Source: Methylophilaceae bacterium LSUCC0401
GTDB lineage: Bacteria; Pseudomonadota; Gammaproteobacteria; Burkholderiales; Methylophilaceae
Assembly: GCA_024919035.1 (NCBI GenBank)
Contig: CP103442.1
Coordinates: 372,001 to 436,000, forward strand
Direction: 5' to 3'
DNA length: 64,000 bases
A program made the translations under genes and the position numbers. The first letter of the stretch is position 1. Every line of letters starts with the position of its first letter. Of the stretch, positions 19,423 to 31,818 are shown piece by piece. Below the pieces are notes generated by a model, which did not search any database, was not told the DNA's origin, and was given only the letters and a program-made list of their open reading frames with translations.

Positions 19423-20268
19423 ATGCCTAAAATAATGATCATTGGTTGTGGCCGACTAGGTCAAATCATTGGAAATTTTTTTCAGATAAATAAGTTTTCA
19501 GTCGTGGGAATTAGAAGATCAAAAGTAGAACTAAGTAAATTCCCAATGCATGCCTATGATATTTTTTCCAATAAATTTGATATTTTTTTTCAGGAGCAAA
19601 AACCGGATTACATTATTTACTCAGCAACACCCAGTTCACAGGACCCAAAAGACTATGAATGGATTTATTTTAATGGTTTAAAAAAAGTAAAGCATTTGTC
19701 GAGTCAATTACCTAAAACAAAACTTTTTTTTATATCAAGCACTCGAGTTTTTAATGGGTACCACAATGATATCCTCCTCGATGATGACACCCCAACAAAT
19801 CCATCTGACCCGCAAGGTGAAGTTTTGGCTAATGCTGAACGTTTAATTACTGATACGGATGACGGTATAGTATTTCGCTTAAGTGGTATCTATGGCCTAG
19901 ATCGGCAGATGATGATTGGTTTGGCAAATAGTCCACACAGCTGGCCTGAAAATCGCTATACAAATCGTATTTTTGATACTGACGCTGCACACATTATTTA
20001 TCAAGTTATCGCTAATGTCCATGAGGGTAAAGCTATCGCACCCCCCCGCGTCATTAATGTAACAGACTCACAACCTATTGATTTATATACAGTTTTATTA
20101 TTTATCCGAGCGAAGTTAAAATTACAGCCCATTGAGAACTTAACTCAAGATCCTGTCCAGGGAAAGAGAATTGTATCTTCCTATCTGTTGAAGAAGATGA
20201 ATTACAAATTTCAATATCCAGATTACCAATCTGGATATTTAAAGATCATCTCCACACTTATAGATTAA
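19423..20268 (+). CDS. NAD(P)-dependent epimerase/reductase-like protein (atypical SDR, YeeZ type)
   Basis: The N-terminus KIMIIGCGRLGQIIG is a Rossmann nucleotide-binding loop. The later segments FISSTRVF and FRLSGIYG correspond to the SDR region around the substrate site, but the classical YxxxK pair is not evident. That is typical of the YeeZ-like atypical group. The substrate is unknown. The ATG at 19423 is preferred over one 12 bases earlier because GGAAGT stands about 7 bases upstream. The gene closes the nuo-DUF2818 run. Confidence 0.75.
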   Translation: MPKIMIIGCGRLGQIIGNFFQINKFSVVGIRRSKVELSKFPMHAYDIFSNKFDIFFQEQKPDYIIYSATPSSQDPKDYEWIYFNGLKKVKHLSSQLPKTKLFFISSTRVFNGYHNDILLDDDTPTNPSDPQGEVLANAERLITDTDDGIVFRLSGIYGLDRQMMIGLANSPHSWPENRYTNRIFDTDAAHIIYQVIANVHEGKAIAPPRVINVTDSQPIDLYTVLLFIRAKLKLQPIENLTQDPVQGKRIVSSYLLKKMNYKFQYPDYQSGYLKIISTLID

Positions 20269-20279
20269 ATCTTTAATCA

Positions 20280-20308
20280 TTGCCCATACCAGTGGCTTGA
20301 TATAAAAT
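20280..20308 (+). promoter_or_regulatory. Probable promoter for tRNA-Val and thrS
   Basis: TTGCCC (20280-20285) and TAAAAT (20303-20308) are separated by 17 bases, and the -10 lies about 22 bases before tRNA-Val. The -35 is imperfect. Position before a stable RNA and after the end of the nuo region makes it likely. Confidence 0.45.
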
Positions 20309-20330
20309 GATCGATTAGTTTGAAGGCAGC

Positions 20331-20407
20331 AGGCGCGTAGCTCAGTTGGTTAGAGCACCACCTTGACATGGTGGGGGTCGTTGGTTCGAATCCAATCGCG
20401 CCTACCA
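20331..20407 (+). tRNA. tRNA-Val(GAC)
   Basis: The acceptor AGGCGCG pairs with CGCGCCT. The anticodon stem CCACC/GGTGG closes loop TTGACAT with anticodon GAC, the T loop is TTCGAAT, and CCA is encoded. It lies 10 bases before thrS, so the two probably share a transcript, an arrangement common in proteobacteria. Confidence 0.96.
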
Positions 20408-20417
20408 AATAAAAAAC

Positions 20418-22325
20418 ATGATAAAAATTACACTTCCAGACGGTTCAGTTAAAGAATTTACAGACGCAATTACTTTGTCTGATGTGGCATACAACATTGG
20501 CGAAGGTCTAGGACGAGCCGCACTCGCTGGACATGTCGATGGGCACCTCGTTGATCTATCCCATCCAATCAATAAAGACGCTCACGTGTCTATTATTACT
20601 GCAAAGAACGATGAGGGTTTAGATATCCTCAGACATTCAACCGCTCATTTGTTAGCCTATGCCGTAAAAGAGCTTTTCCCTGAAGCGCAAGTCACCATTG
20701 GACCGACCATTGATGATGGATTTTATTATGATTTTTCATATCAAAGACCTTTTACTCCTGAAGATCTCGAAGCTATAGAAAAGAAAATGACTGAATTGGT
20801 AAAAGAAGATCATCCAGTCCGGCGAGAAGTTATGCAGCGAGATCAGGCTGTTGAGTTTTTTTTAAATCAAGGCGAAAAATACAAAGCCGAAATTATTGCC
20901 TCCATTCCTAAAGACGAACCAGTGACTATTTATCATGAAGGAAAATTTTCTGATCTGTGCCGAGGACCCCATGTGCCATCCACTGGCAAATTAAAAGTTT
21001 TTAAATTAATGAAAGTGGCTGGGGCTTACTGGCGTGGAGACTCAAACAATGAAATGCTACAGCGTATTTATGGAACGGCTTGGGCCACCAAAGATGATTT
21101 AAAAGATTACTTGCATCGTTTAGAAGAAGCCGAAAAAAGAGATCATCGTAAATTAGGTAAACACCTCGATTTATTCCATATTCAAGAAAATGCCCCTGGC
21201 ATGGTGTTTTGGCATCCCAAGGGATGGTCTTTATGGCAAGAGATTGAAAATTACATGCGAAAAAAATTCATGGAATATGATTATCAAGAGATCAAAACAC
21301 CCACGGTATTAGATAAAAGTCTTTGGGAAAAATCAGGACATTGGGATAACTATCATGAAAATATGTTTGTCACTGCCTCTGAGAATAGAGACTACGCTGT
21401 AAAACCGATGAACTGTCCTGGGCACGTTCAGGTATTCAATCATAACCTTCATAGTTATCGAGAGCTCCCTTTAAGGCTTGCCGAATTTGGATCATGTCAT
21501 CGCAATGAACCTTCAGGGGCCTTGCATGGACTCATGCGTGTCAGAGGGTTTACTCAAGACGATGCGCACATATTTTGTACCGAAGAGCAGATTCTTGATG
21601 AAGTGATAAGCTTTAATAAGATGCTCATGGAGACTTACCATGACTTTGGTTTTGATGATATCGAAGTAAAATTATCCACACGACCCGAAAAAAGAGTGGG
21701 CAGTGATGCTGTCTGGGATCAATCGGAGAAGGCGCTGGAAGCGGCATTAAAGGCAACTGGTTTGGCTTATGAAGTGCAGCCAGGCGAAGGTGCCTTTTAT
21801 GGGCCAAAAATTGAGTATGTGCTGCGAGACAGTTTAAATCGCTTATGGCAATGCGGAACCATTCAGCTCGATTTTAATTTACCGGTTCGTTTGAATGCTG
21901 AATATGTGGATGAACACAGCAACAAGAAAAATCCAGTCATGTTGCATCGCGCCATAGTGGGCTCTATGGAAAGATTTATTGGCATTTTGATTGAACACTA
22001 TGCTGGAAAATTCCCTGTATGGCTGGCCCCAACTCAGGTGGTTGTCATGAATATTTCAGATGCACAGGCTAAATACGTCACAGATGTTGTTGATTTTTTA
22101 AAGAAAAATGACATTAGATGCGAATCAGACTTGAGAAATGAAAAAATTACCTATAAAATACGCGAACATAGCATTTCTCGTATTCCATTTTTATTAGTGA
22201 TTGGGGATCGGGAGATGGAAAACAAACAAGTTGCCGTCAGAACTCAACAAGGCGAAGATTTAGGTGTCATGAGTCTTCAAGATTTTGTAGATACACTATC
22301 TAACAAAATACTAACTAAAAGCTAG
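20418..22325 (+). CDS. thrS: Threonine--tRNA ligase
   Basis: This enzyme charges tRNA-Thr. All domains are present: an N-terminal TGS domain (about residues 1-60), the editing domain with [11 protein letters not shown], the class II catalytic core ([10 protein letters not shown] with the zinc cysteine, RMAEFG-like [26 protein letters not shown] region, and GAFYGPKIE), and the C-terminal anticodon-binding domain. It has 635 residues, the normal length. It begins a thrS-infC-rpmI-rplT-pheS-pheT-ihfA cluster like that of E. coli. Confidence 0.97.
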   Translation: MIKITLPDGSVKEFTDAITLSDVAYNIGEGLGRAALAGHVDGHLVDLSHPINKDAHVSIITAKNDEGLDILRHSTAHLLAYAVKELFPEAQVTIGPTIDDGFYYDFSYQRPFTPEDLEAIEKKMTELVKEDHPVRREVMQRDQAVEFFLNQGEKYKAEIIASIPKDEPVTIYHEGKFSDLCRGPHVPSTGKLKVFKLMKVAGAYWRGDSNNEMLQRIYGTAWATKDDLKDYLHRLEEAEKRDHRKLGKHLDLFHIQENAPGMVFWHPKGWSLWQEIENYMRKKFMEYDYQEIKTPTVLDKSLWEKSGHWDNYHENMFVTASENRDYAVKPMNCPGHVQVFNHNLHSYRELPLRLAEFGSCHRNEPSGALHGLMRVRGFTQDDAHIFCTEEQILDEVISFNKMLMETYHDFGFDDIEVKLSTRPEKRVGSDAVWDQSEKALEAALKATGLAYEVQPGEGAFYGPKIEYVLRDSLNRLWQCGTIQLDFNLPVRLNAEYVDEHSNKKNPVMLHRAIVGSMERFIGILIEHYAGKFPVWLAPTQVVVMNISDAQAKYVTDVVDFLKKNDIRCESDLRNEKITYKIREHSISRIPFLLVIGDREMENKQVAVRTQQGEDLGVMSLQDFVDTLSNKILTKS

Positions 22326-22364
22326 GGAATTGAGTTGACGGTTTATTTTTTTAGGGGTTAAAGC

Positions 22365-22925
22365 ATAGCACAATCAAAAGATGCAAGAGTCAATGGGGAT
22401 ATAACAGCTCAGGAGATTCGATTAGTGGGTGTTGAAGGTGAAGCACTCGGAATTGTAAGTTTATCAGAGGCTTTGGGAAAAGCTGAAGAATTTGAGACTG
22501 ATCTTGTAGAGATTGCGCCAAAAGCTGAACCACCAGTTTGTCGCTTAATGGATTATGGCAAATTTAAATATGCCCAAAGCAAAAAACTCCATGAAGCGCG
22601 AATGAAACAAAAAAATGTTCAGGTCAAAGAAGTTAAATTCAGACCCGGAACGGATGATGGTGATTACAACGTTAAATTACGTAACTTAATACGTTTTTTA
22701 ACAGACGGTGATAAAGCCAAAGTCACACTCAGATTTAGGGGTCGTGAAATTGCTCACCAACAACTCGGAATGGCTTTGCTAAAAAGAGTTGAAACAGATT
22801 TAGAGGAATATGCGATAGTTGAGCAGTTCCCTAAAATGGAAGGTCGACAAATGGTCATGGTGTTAACACCAAATAAGAAACCAAAGACCGAGAAGAAAAA
22901 AGTAGAAGACGATACGGCTATTTAG
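22365..22925 (+). CDS. infC: Translation initiation factor IF-3, non-AUG start
   Basis: IF-3 binds the 30S subunit and proofreads initiation codons. The reading frame encodes the family N-terminus [15 protein letters not shown] only if translation begins upstream of the first ATG/GTG-like codon. The best start is an ATA at 22365, placed 7 bases after a good AGGGG Shine-Dalgarno sequence. A rare start codon is a known infC trait (AUU in E. coli), by which IF-3 represses its own synthesis. The C-terminal domain includes [13 protein letters not shown]. From ATA the protein has 186 residues. Confidence 0.93.
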   Translation: MAQSKDARVNGDITAQEIRLVGVEGEALGIVSLSEALGKAEEFETDLVEIAPKAEPPVCRLMDYGKFKYAQSKKLHEARMKQKNVQVKEVKFRPGTDDGDYNVKLRNLIRFLTDGDKAKVTLRFRGREIAHQQLGMALLKRVETDLEEYAIVEQFPKMEGRQMVMVLTPNKKPKTEKKKVEDDTAI

Positions 22926-22961
22926 GCATGCCCAAGCGTCTCTTAATAATAGGAGAAAAAA

Positions 22962-23159
22962 ATGCCAAAAATGAAAACCAAAAGCGGTGCAAAAAAACGC
23001 TTTAAATTCCTGGGTAGTGGTGCGATCAAAAGAACGCATTCACATCTTCGTCACATCTTGACTAAGAAGACAACAAAACAGAAAAGACATCTACGTGGAA
23101 CCGAAATCATATCTTCAACAGACGTGAAGCGTGTTCGTTCTATGATGCCAACTCAATAG
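22962..23159 (+). CDS. rpmI: 50S ribosomal protein L35
   Basis: The 65-residue basic protein begins [15 protein letters not shown], the L35 signature, and contains HLRHILTKK. It sits between infC and rplT as in most bacteria, with the Shine-Dalgarno sequence AGGAG about 8 bases before the ATG. Confidence 0.97.
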   Translation: MPKMKTKSGAKKRFKFLGSGAIKRTHSHLRHILTKKTTKQKRHLRGTEIISSTDVKRVRSMMPTQ

Positions 23160-23180
23160 TAAAGATTAAAGGAGAAAATA

Positions 23181-23540
23181 ATGCCTAGAGTAAAACGTGG
23201 GGTTACCGCCCGAGCAAAGCATAAGAAAGTCTTAGACGCGGCCAAAGGCTATCGCGGAAGACGCAGTAACGTATATCGTGTCGCTAAAGAAGCGGTCATG
23301 AAAGCAGGCCAGTATGCTTATCGCGACAGAAGACAAAAGAAAAGACAGTTTAGAATATTATGGATAGCCCGAATCAATGCAGGCGCTAGAGAGTTCGGAT
23401 TGACATACAGCCGCTTAATCAATGGCTTAAAGAAAGCCTCAGTTGAAGTGGATCGTAAAGTGCTAGCTGATTTGGCGATTTTTGATAAAGCTGCTTTTCA
23501 GAAATATGCAGAATTAGCAAAATCAAATATTGAAGCCTAA
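23181..23540 (+). CDS. rplT: 50S ribosomal protein L20
   Basis: L20 binds 23S rRNA early in 50S assembly and represses the rpmI-rplT message in several bacteria. It begins [16 protein letters not shown] and contains [18 protein letters not shown]. It has 119 residues. A strong terminator follows, separating it from pheS. Confidence 0.97.
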   Translation: MPRVKRGVTARAKHKKVLDAAKGYRGRRSNVYRVAKEAVMKAGQYAYRDRRQKKRQFRILWIARINAGAREFGLTYSRLINGLKKASVEVDRKVLADLAIFDKAAFQKYAELAKSNIEA

Positions 23541-23555
23541 TTTGATAAACAACTT

Positions 23556-23586
23556 TAAAAAGGGGCTTCCACAAAGCCCCTTTTTT
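23556..23586 (+). terminator. Intrinsic terminator after rplT
   Basis: A perfect stem AAAAGGGGCTT / AAGCCCCTTTT with a short loop CCACA is followed by a run of T. It lies 16 bases after the rplT stop and 13 bases before pheS. It may act as a terminator or as an attenuator controlling pheST. Confidence 0.88.
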
Positions 23587-23595
23587 ATTTATTAA

Positions 23596-26933
<3,338 letters not shown>

Positions 26934-26953
26934 GTAAAAAATAATAATTTAAT

Positions 26954-27250
26954 ATGACATTAACAAAAGCAAATTTATCGAATTTATTATTTGAACAAGT
27001 AGGTTTAAATAAAACTGAATCCAAAGAAATGGTGGAAGCCTTTTTTGAACAAATTAAGCTCGCATTAGAAAATGGTGAGAGTGTTAAATTATCTGGTTTT
27101 GGTAACTTTGAATTAAGATCAAAATCTGAGCGTCCAGGTCGAAATCCTAAAACTGGAGAAGAAGTTCCAATTAAAGCCAGACGGGTTGTCACTTTCCATT
27201 CTAGTCAGAAGCTCAAGTCTAGTGTAGATGGTGGAAAACCTGGAAAATAA
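26954..27250 (+). CDS. ihfA: Integration host factor subunit alpha
   Basis: IHF is a DNA-bending heterodimer involved in site-specific recombination, replication and transcription. The 98-residue HU-family protein contains GFGNFELR and the DNA-binding arm [20 protein letters not shown]. Position directly after pheT supports the alpha subunit. It overlaps the next gene by 23 bases. It would be a plausible accessory factor for the integrase of the island at 36.4 kb. Confidence 0.95.
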   Translation: MTLTKANLSNLLFEQVGLNKTESKEMVEAFFEQIKLALENGESVKLSGFGNFELRSKSERPGRNPKTGEEVPIKARRVVTFHSSQKLKSSVDGGKPGK

Positions 27251-27650
27251 CGAGCACAATCCATTCCCGACGCTGCCTCATAAAAGATATTTTGCAATCG
27301 GTGAGGTCAGTAAGTTATGTAATGTAAAGCCTCATGTTTTAAGATATTGGGAACAGGAGTTTCCTAATTTATCTCCAAATACGCGAAGAGGAAATCGTCG
27401 TTATTACCAACCTGAAGAAATTCTGTTAATTCGTAAAATTAGAGAACTTTTGTATGATGAAGGTTATACAATTCAGGGTGCAAAACAAAAGTTATCTAAC
27501 AAACAATTTGTTAAAGACACCACTTCACAGGAACAGATACAAAAAGCACAAGCAGAATTACCTTTAAACAATGAACCACTAACCAGTAGAGAGCCAGTAG
27601 AGAATCTAAAAAATCAGTTAGCAGATATTTTAAAAATCCTTAAAAGTTAG
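27228..27650 (+). CDS. MerR-family transcriptional regulator
   Basis: An N-terminal winged helix-turn-helix of MerR type is clear ([24 protein letters not shown], with RRGNRRYY wing). A short coiled-coil-like C-terminus follows, without the metal-binding cysteines of MerR or CueR. This regulator follows ihfA in many beta- and gammaproteobacteria and its target is generally unknown. It overlaps ihfA, so the two are cotranslated. Confidence 0.88.
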   Translation: MVENLENNEHNPFPTLPHKRYFAIGEVSKLCNVKPHVLRYWEQEFPNLSPNTRRGNRRYYQPEEILLIRKIRELLYDEGYTIQGAKQKLSNKQFVKDTTSQEQIQKAQAELPLNNEPLTSREPVENLKNQLADILKILKS

Positions 27651-27658
27651 TTTATACA

Positions 27659-27736
<78 letters not shown>

Positions 27737-27791
27737 ATCATTAAAATGGCATTAATGAAATATTCTTTATAAAAATTAGGTGGATTAAAAA

Positions 27792-27998
27792 ATGATTAAA
27801 TGGATTAGTACAATTTTTGTTTTAGTAGGCATCTTGTTAACGAATTTGAATATTTATCCTTTTAATATATATCTTCATGGAGTTGGAGTTATTGGATGGA
27901 CTATTGCAGGCTTCATCTATAAAGACAAAGCTATAATTACTAACTTTGGCTTGCAAATCCCAATTTTTGCTCTTGGTTTTTTTAGAGTGATAATCTAA
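27792..27998 (+). CDS. Small membrane protein, unknown function
   Basis: The 68-residue product is almost wholly hydrophobic, with three possible membrane segments (about residues 3-19, 27-43 and 50-66) and no catalytic motif. It resembles short two- to three-helix proteins common in aquatic bacteria, but I cannot name a function. A purine-rich sequence AGGTGG stands about 9 bases before the ATG. Confidence 0.65.
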   Translation: MIKWISTIFVLVGILLTNLNIYPFNIYLHGVGVIGWTIAGFIYKDKAIITNFGLQIPIFALGFFRVII

Positions 27999-28041
27999 AT
28001 TAAATAATTAATTAAAAATTTAAAAGGTCTGAAACGTAAAC

Positions 28042-28773
28042 GTGAAATTATTTATTGATATTGGTAATTCAAAATCTAAATGGTCTTTAGTTGAGAATCA
28101 AATTGACCAGAGGTCGGGCTCCTTCTTTAATCATGATATTGACGAATTTGTTGTGCCTGAGGATATTGATGAGGTGACTATCGCAAGTGTCGGTCGTGAG
28201 GAATATGAAAATATTCTCATTTCTAAATTAAAATTTATTTGCAAGAATATTATTTTTGCACAAATAGATAAGCAGCTTTTAGAGATTAATTATTCAAATG
28301 AACTTGGCATTGATCGCTGGTTGGGAGCTTTGGCAGTTACAAAGAGAACAACAAATAATGCAATCTTAATTGACGCTGGATCTGCTGTGACAATTGATTT
28401 TATTAGGAATGATGCCCCCCGACCAATTTTTGAGGGAGGGTTAATTCTACCGGGATTACATTTATTTAATCAATCATTAGTGGAAAAATCAGCAGACATA
28501 TCCTTAAAGAATAAAGTTATGACCGCCCAGATTAATAATACAGACATGGCTCTCATGCACGGATTTTTGATGTCTGTATCCGGAGCGATTGAAAAATTTT
28601 TAAATTTTTATCAATTAGATATTGAAAATACAGATTTTTTTATCTCTGGGGGCGATGCAGAATTAATTTTTAATTCAACCCACCTAGGACATAAATCAAA
28701 TTTTAAATGGGTTGAAAATATTGTGATTGATGGGCTAAAGATTTACCAACAATTAACGTTTTCTAATAAATAG
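28042..28773 (+). CDS. coaX: Type III pantothenate kinase
   Basis: CoaX phosphorylates pantothenate, the first step of coenzyme A synthesis. The ASKHA-type fold is indicated by the N-terminal phosphate loop DIGNSKSKWSL, then LGIDRWLGALA, DAGSAVTIDF and GGLILPG. It starts with GTG and has 243 residues. Its 3' end overlaps the convergent lpd gene by 21 bases. Confidence 0.93.
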   Translation: MKLFIDIGNSKSKWSLVENQIDQRSGSFFNHDIDEFVVPEDIDEVTIASVGREEYENILISKLKFICKNIIFAQIDKQLLEINYSNELGIDRWLGALAVTKRTTNNAILIDAGSAVTIDFIRNDAPRPIFEGGLILPGLHLFNQSLVEKSADISLKNKVMTAQINNTDMALMHGFLMSVSGAIEKFLNFYQLDIENTDFFISGGDAELIFNSTHLGHKSNFKWVENIVIDGLKIYQQLTFSNK

Positions 28774-30492
28774 GTCGGTAATTGTGCCCTCATGAACCTC
28801 AGAAGCCATTGCGATGGATTCTGATAAGGTTGGATGAGGATGAATAGTCAAGCCAATGTCTTGAGCATCGGCACCCATCTCAATGGCCAAACAAGCTTCA
28901 GCTATTAACTCACCCGCATTGACTCCGGTAATACCTGCCCCAATTAGTCGTTTTGTATTTTTATCAAAAATTAATTTTGTTAAACCCTCGGAGCGATTGT
29001 TGGATAATGCTCGACCACTTGCTGCCCAAGGAAAAACTGCTTTTTCAATCTCCATGTTATCAGCTTTGGCTGAGGTTTCAGTGACTCCAACCCATGCAAC
29101 TTCAGGATCTGTATAAGCTACTGATGGAATGACATTTGCTTGATATTCCACTTTCTCACCCGCAATTACCTCGGCTGCAATTTTGGCTTCATGGGTGGCT
29201 TTGTGAGCGAGCATGGGCTGACCTATAATATCTCCAATCGCATAGATGTGAGGAATGTTAGTTTTAAATTGCTTATCAACCGCTATGAATCCTCGATCAT
29301 CCAATGACACACCGGCTTTTTCAGCATCGATTAGTTTACCGTTCGGTATTCTTCCGACAGACACTAATACCTTATTGAATGTGTCTTCAAAGGTTCCATC
29401 TTTGCCTTCAAAGGTGACCTTGATAAGATCTCCATCAGCTGCCATCTTGACCACTTTAGTTTGCAGAAAAATGTGTTCAAATCTTTTTTCCATCCTTTTT
29501 TGTAAAGGCCGAACAAGATCGCGGTCACAACCCTGCATTAACCCATCCGCTAATTCAACCACTGTTATTTTTGTTCCCAGTGCATCGTATACCGTCCCCA
29601 TCTCTAAGCCAATAATTCCTCCACCAATAATTAACATGCGTTGTGGAATGTCTTTAAATTCAAGCGCACCGGTTGAATCAATGATGTTTGGATGGTCAGG
29701 AGTATTCGGGATTACTATGGGTTTTGACCCCGCAGCAATAATGGCAGATTTAAAAGAAATATTTGTAGTGTTTTGATTTTGATCCTCGATCACAAAGGTG
29801 TGTTCATTCAAAAACTTACCATAACCTTGAATCACGGTTACCCCTCTTTGTTGAGCCATTTGCGTGAGGCCACCCGTGAGCTTGCCCACAACGTCATCAT
29901 TTTTCCAGGTACGTAACTTGTCTAAATCAATATGAGGTTTGCCAAAGGTAATGCCATGATGGCTTGCATCCTCTGCCTCAGTAATGACTTTAGCCATGTG
30001 CAGTAAGGCTTTGGATGGAATACAACCCACGTTTAAGCACACGCCGCCGATGTTAGAAAATTTTTCCACGAGAGCCACTTTTAATCCGAGATCCGCTGCA
30101 CGAAAGGCTGCGGTATACCCACCAGGGCCTGATCCTAAGACAACCAAGTCATAGGCATCTTGTAAGTCTGTTGTAGTTTCAGGTTTGTTTGTGGCTGTCT
30201 TTAGTGCGTCATCTTTGTTTGTATTTATTTTTTTTGACTCACCTTGAGATGAGGTTGCTGATTTAAAGCTCAGTATATTGTCACCTTTAGAAACTTTATC
30301 TCCCACTTTTAATAATATTTTTTCAACAACACCCTCAACCGTTGAAGGGATATCCATAGATGCTTTTTCTGACTCAAGAGTAATCAGAGAGTCATCTTTT
30401 TTGATGGAGTCACCGGGATTTACGTGAATCTCAATCACTTCAACCGTGTCAAAATTTCCGATATCTGGAATTGTAAAAAAATTTTCAGCCAT
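28753..30492 (-). CDS. lpd: Dihydrolipoyl dehydrogenase with N-terminal lipoyl domain (E3)
   Basis: E3 reoxidises the lipoyl groups of E2 with NAD+. The first 80 residues form a lipoyl domain with the modifiable K43 in ESEKASMDIP. A flexible linker and a full flavoprotein disulfide reductase follow, with FAD site VVLGSGPGGYTAA, redox cysteines in GGVCLNVGCIPSK, and the C-terminal HPHPTLSE base. An E3 that carries its own lipoyl domain is typical of Neisseria, Ralstonia and other betaproteobacteria. It is the last gene of aceE-aceF-lpd. Confidence 0.97.
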   Translation of the reverse strand: MAENFFTIPDIGNFDTVEVIEIHVNPGDSIKKDDSLITLESEKASMDIPSTVEGVVEKILLKVGDKVSKGDNILSFKSATSSQGESKKINTNKDDALKTATNKPETTTDLQDAYDLVVLGSGPGGYTAAFRAADLGLKVALVEKFSNIGGVCLNVGCIPSKALLHMAKVITEAEDASHHGITFGKPHIDLDKLRTWKNDDVVGKLTGGLTQMAQQRGVTVIQGYGKFLNEHTFVIEDQNQNTTNISFKSAIIAAGSKPIVIPNTPDHPNIIDSTGALEFKDIPQRMLIIGGGIIGLEMGTVYDALGTKITVVELADGLMQGCDRDLVRPLQKRMEKRFEHIFLQTKVVKMAADGDLIKVTFEGKDGTFEDTFNKVLVSVGRIPNGKLIDAEKAGVSLDDRGFIAVDKQFKTNIPHIYAIGDIIGQPMLAHKATHEAKIAAEVIAGEKVEYQANVIPSVAYTDPEVAWVGVTETSAKADNMEIEKAVFPWAASGRALSNNRSEGLTKLIFDKNTKRLIGAGITGVNAGELIAEACLAIEMGADAQDIGLTIHPHPTLSESIAMASEVHEGTITDLFIRKR

Positions 30493-30499
30493 AATTAGG

Positions 30500-31816
30500 T
30501 TAGAGTAAAAGTCGTCGAACGTCAGATAACATCATTCGAAGATGCGAAGTAAAGCGAGCACCGTCGGCACCGTCAATGACGCGGTGATCATATGAAAGAG
30601 AGATAGGGAGAATTAACCTGGCTTCAAAACCTTTTGAGCTGCTGTCATAAACCGGCTGCATCTCGGCTTTTGATACGCCTAAAATAGCAACTTCAGGGCA
30701 ATTAATAATCGGGGTAAATTTAGTTCCACCAATGCCGCCAAGGCTGGATATGGTAAAACAACCGCCTTGCATTTCATCAATGGTCAGTTTTCTTTCACGC
30801 GCCTTTGCTGATAATACTGAGAGGTCTTGAGCAATCTCTAATACATCTTTTTTCTCAACGTCTTTAACCACAGGAACCACCAGACCATCAGGCGTGTCAC
30901 ACGCGAATCCAACATTATAGTAATTCTTGTAAATTAAATTCTCACCATCCGCGGTCAATGAGGTGTTGAAAATTGGATAGGCGCGTAATGCATTCACCGA
31001 AGCTTTCATTAAAAAAGCGAGCAGGGTAAGTTTAGTCCCTCTTTTTTCCGCTTCAGTTTTCATTGATTTTCTGAACGCTTCAAGGTCAGTAATATCAGCA
31101 TTATCAAATTGGGTAACGTGAGGCGCGGAAACCCAATTTCTGTGTAGATTAGATCCAGATATTTTTTTAATTTTAGATAAAGGTTTAGTTTCATTTGGTC
31201 CAAACAAATTAAAATCAATCACTGGCATTGGGCTAGGAGCAAACGAAGCCCCCATGTTCTGAGTTCGTGGTTTACTTAACTCACCTTTGACAAAATTCTG
31301 GACATCTTCAATAAGAATTCTTTTTTTTCTGCCTGTGCCGCTGACAAAAGATAAATTTACCCCAAGTTCACGTGCAAATCTGCGCACAGAAGGGGAGGCA
31401 TGTGATTTTTTTCCTGGGTCGGCAACAATACTTTCAGCCACAGGAACTGGTTTATTTTCAGGCTGTATTTTTTGAGGGGGTTCAGGAAAAGGTCGAGAAG
31501 GTTCTGAAATTATTTTTTTCTGAACCTCTTTTGAGGAGGTCACTTCAGGTGCTTTTTTCTCTTCTTTTTTCTTAACTTCATTGCCAACAGCTTCAAATGT
31601 TGCTATCGCCACTCCTTGTTTTACTTTATCACCCACGCTAACTTTTATTTCCTTAATAATTCCTGATTCAGATGCAGGAATATCCATAGATGCTTTATCT
31701 GACTCTAGAGTGATTAAGGGGTCGTCTTTATTGACATGATCACCTGGTTTGACAAGGATCTCAATGACGTCAACACTTTCAAAATTTCCAATATCAGGTA
31801 TTAATATATCAGTCAT
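30500..31816 (-). CDS. aceF: Pyruvate dehydrogenase E2, dihydrolipoyllysine acetyltransferase
   Basis: E2 forms the core of the complex and transfers acetyl groups to CoA. One lipoyl domain is present with K41 in ESDKASMDIP, followed by an Ala/Pro/Glu-rich linker, a peripheral-subunit binding domain (about residues 145-180, SPSVRRFARELGV), and the catalytic domain ending with the HRVIDGADGARF active site. It has 438 residues with a single lipoyl domain, compared with three in E. coli. It lies 2 bases after aceE. Confidence 0.97.
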   Translation of the reverse strand: MTDILIPDIGNFESVDVIEILVKPGDHVNKDDPLITLESDKASMDIPASESGIIKEIKVSVGDKVKQGVAIATFEAVGNEVKKKEEKKAPEVTSSKEVQKKIISEPSRPFPEPPQKIQPENKPVPVAESIVADPGKKSHASPSVRRFARELGVNLSFVSGTGRKKRILIEDVQNFVKGELSKPRTQNMGASFAPSPMPVIDFNLFGPNETKPLSKIKKISGSNLHRNWVSAPHVTQFDNADITDLEAFRKSMKTEAEKRGTKLTLLAFLMKASVNALRAYPIFNTSLTADGENLIYKNYYNVGFACDTPDGLVVPVVKDVEKKDVLEIAQDLSVLSAKARERKLTIDEMQGGCFTISSLGGIGGTKFTPIINCPEVAILGVSKAEMQPVYDSSSKGFEARLILPISLSYDHRVIDGADGARFTSHLRMMLSDVRRLLL

Positions 31817-31818
31817 AA

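Noticed and set aside
20408..20418. T-box or other leader riboswitch before thrS
   Set aside because: Only 10 bases separate tRNA-Val from thrS, leaving no room for such a leader.
29255..29776. 173-codon frame antisense to lpd
   Set aside because: lpd is certain on the other strand; the frame is Ser/Pro-rich and has no motif or start context.
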